14,464 bases of DNA from JAWUVP01 sp034112285. Lineage in GTDB: Bacteria; Pseudomonadota; Gammaproteobacteria; JABDGN01. The stretch lies in assembly GCA_034112285.1 (NCBI GenBank), contig JAWUVP010000075.1, forward strand, positions 1-14,464. The letters run 5' to 3'. Position 1 is the first letter of the stretch. Each line of letters opens with the position of its first letter. A model generated the notes under the pieces. The model did no database searches. It saw only the letters and a list, made by a program, of their open reading frames with translations, and was not told where the DNA came from. Positions 14,128 through 14,464 of this stretch are shown piece by piece. The translations under genes were made by a program, and so were the position numbers.

Positions 14128-14304
14128 CGCGCCTTGCAAAGCCTGTGGGGTGGGGGGGAGAAGGAGCTCGCTGCGCTCGGCTGTCTTATTAATTTTGGAT
14201 TTGAATGTTGGGGCTGTGCCCGGTTATTTTTTATTTTGAGTGTGATTGCAGGAGCGCTGCGCGTTCCTTTATCACCAAGGATTTCCTGGCCTACCCTAAA
14301 TAAG
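14128..14304. other. Gap between katG repeat and infA promoter; weak hairpin only
   Basis: No protein gene is convincing here. On the + strand 14250-14257 pairs with 14261-14268 (AGGAGCGC/GCGTTCCT, one G-U) around a TGC loop, with an outer TGAT/ATCA pair at 14243-14246 and 14271-14274. It may be a weak terminator, as only TT follows directly. A second G-rich patch lies at 14147-14158. Confidence 0.4.
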
Positions 14305-14333
14305 TTGATTTTGTTGGGGGGATCAGGCATTAT
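14305..14333 (+). promoter_or_regulatory. Candidate infA promoter
   Basis: TTGATT (14305-14310) and CATTAT (14328-14333) are 17 bp apart, each matching 4 of 6 consensus bases, and lie about 35 bp before the infA ATG. Confidence 0.4.
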
Positions 14334-14368
14334 GCGCGATTGAACAACCACTTAGAGACACTTAGCCC

Positions 14369-14464
14369 ATGGCAAAAGAAGAAGCATTTAAACTTGATGG
14401 CGTTATTATTGAAACATTGCGTAATGCAAACTTTCGTGTGAAATTAGAAAATGAGCATGTTATC
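14369..14464 (+). CDS. infA: Translation initiation factor IF-1, N-terminal part (runs off the window)
   Basis: IF-1 is a small OB-fold protein that sits in the A site of the 30S subunit during initiation. The 32 visible codons (MAKEEAFKLDGVIIETL, then NANFRVKLENEHVI) align with the start of IF-1, which is about 72 residues in all. Two well-kept positions look changed: the usual LPN is LRN, and ELENGH is KLENEH. No strong ribosome site is visible; AGAGA lies about 11 nt upstream. The gene is cut by the window edge. Confidence 0.9.
   Translation, partial: MAKEEAFKLDGVIIETLRNANFRVKLENEHVI

Noticed and set aside
14124..14351. Open frames on both strands between katG and infA
   Set aside because: They have low-complexity, repeat-derived sequence, no ribosome site and no recognisable family, and they overlap each other.

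Overview
The window looks like chromosomal DNA of a gammaproteobacterium. The left part is the macromolecular-synthesis cluster in the order rpsU - yqeY - dnaG - rpoD - tRNA-Ile2(CAT), read leftward. The RpoD, DnaG, S21 and GlpD sequences are gammaproteobacterial in type. A eukaryotic-like beta-propeller protein and a secreted GDSL lipase would suit a host-associated lineage such as the Legionellales, but this is a weak inference and no species can be named.

Layout. 7-80 (-) is a tRNA with a CAT anticodon that fits the lysidine-modified tRNA-Ile2. Upstream of it (82-298) lies a structured spacer that ends in a second copy of the tRNA 5' end. 347-2209 (-) is rpoD, divided into two reading frames by a single in-frame TAA between sigma regions 2.2 and 2.3. 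It is followed on the - strand by dnaG (2320-4050), yqeY (4157-4609) and rpsU (4609-4842). 4967-9278 (-) is a close-packed set read in the order small unknown protein, PAP2 phosphatase, 593-residue beta-propeller protein, glpD. From 9321 onward everything reads rightward: a small membrane protein gene with an in-frame TAG at codon 12, a strong terminator, a secreted GDSL hydrolase, a DUF393 thioredoxin-like protein, katG, then a 366-bp gap with a G-quadruplex-type G tract and a perfect 22-bp inverted repeat, and finally the first 32 codons of infA.

How the genes fit together. The left half makes ribosomal protein S21, primase and the housekeeping sigma factor, coupling translation, replication and transcription. 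The middle and right parts lean towards glycerophospholipid use (PAP2 phosphatase, GDSL lipase or lysophospholipase, glycerol-3-phosphate dehydrogenase) and peroxide defence (KatG).

The most striking observation is the broken rpoD. The gene is otherwise full length and well conserved, and one base change (TTA Leu to TAA) splits it, with an ATG immediately after the stop. A second gene in the window also carries a premature stop. Either the sequence contains base errors, or this organism makes its main sigma factor from two polypeptides or by readthrough. Raw reads would settle the first question.
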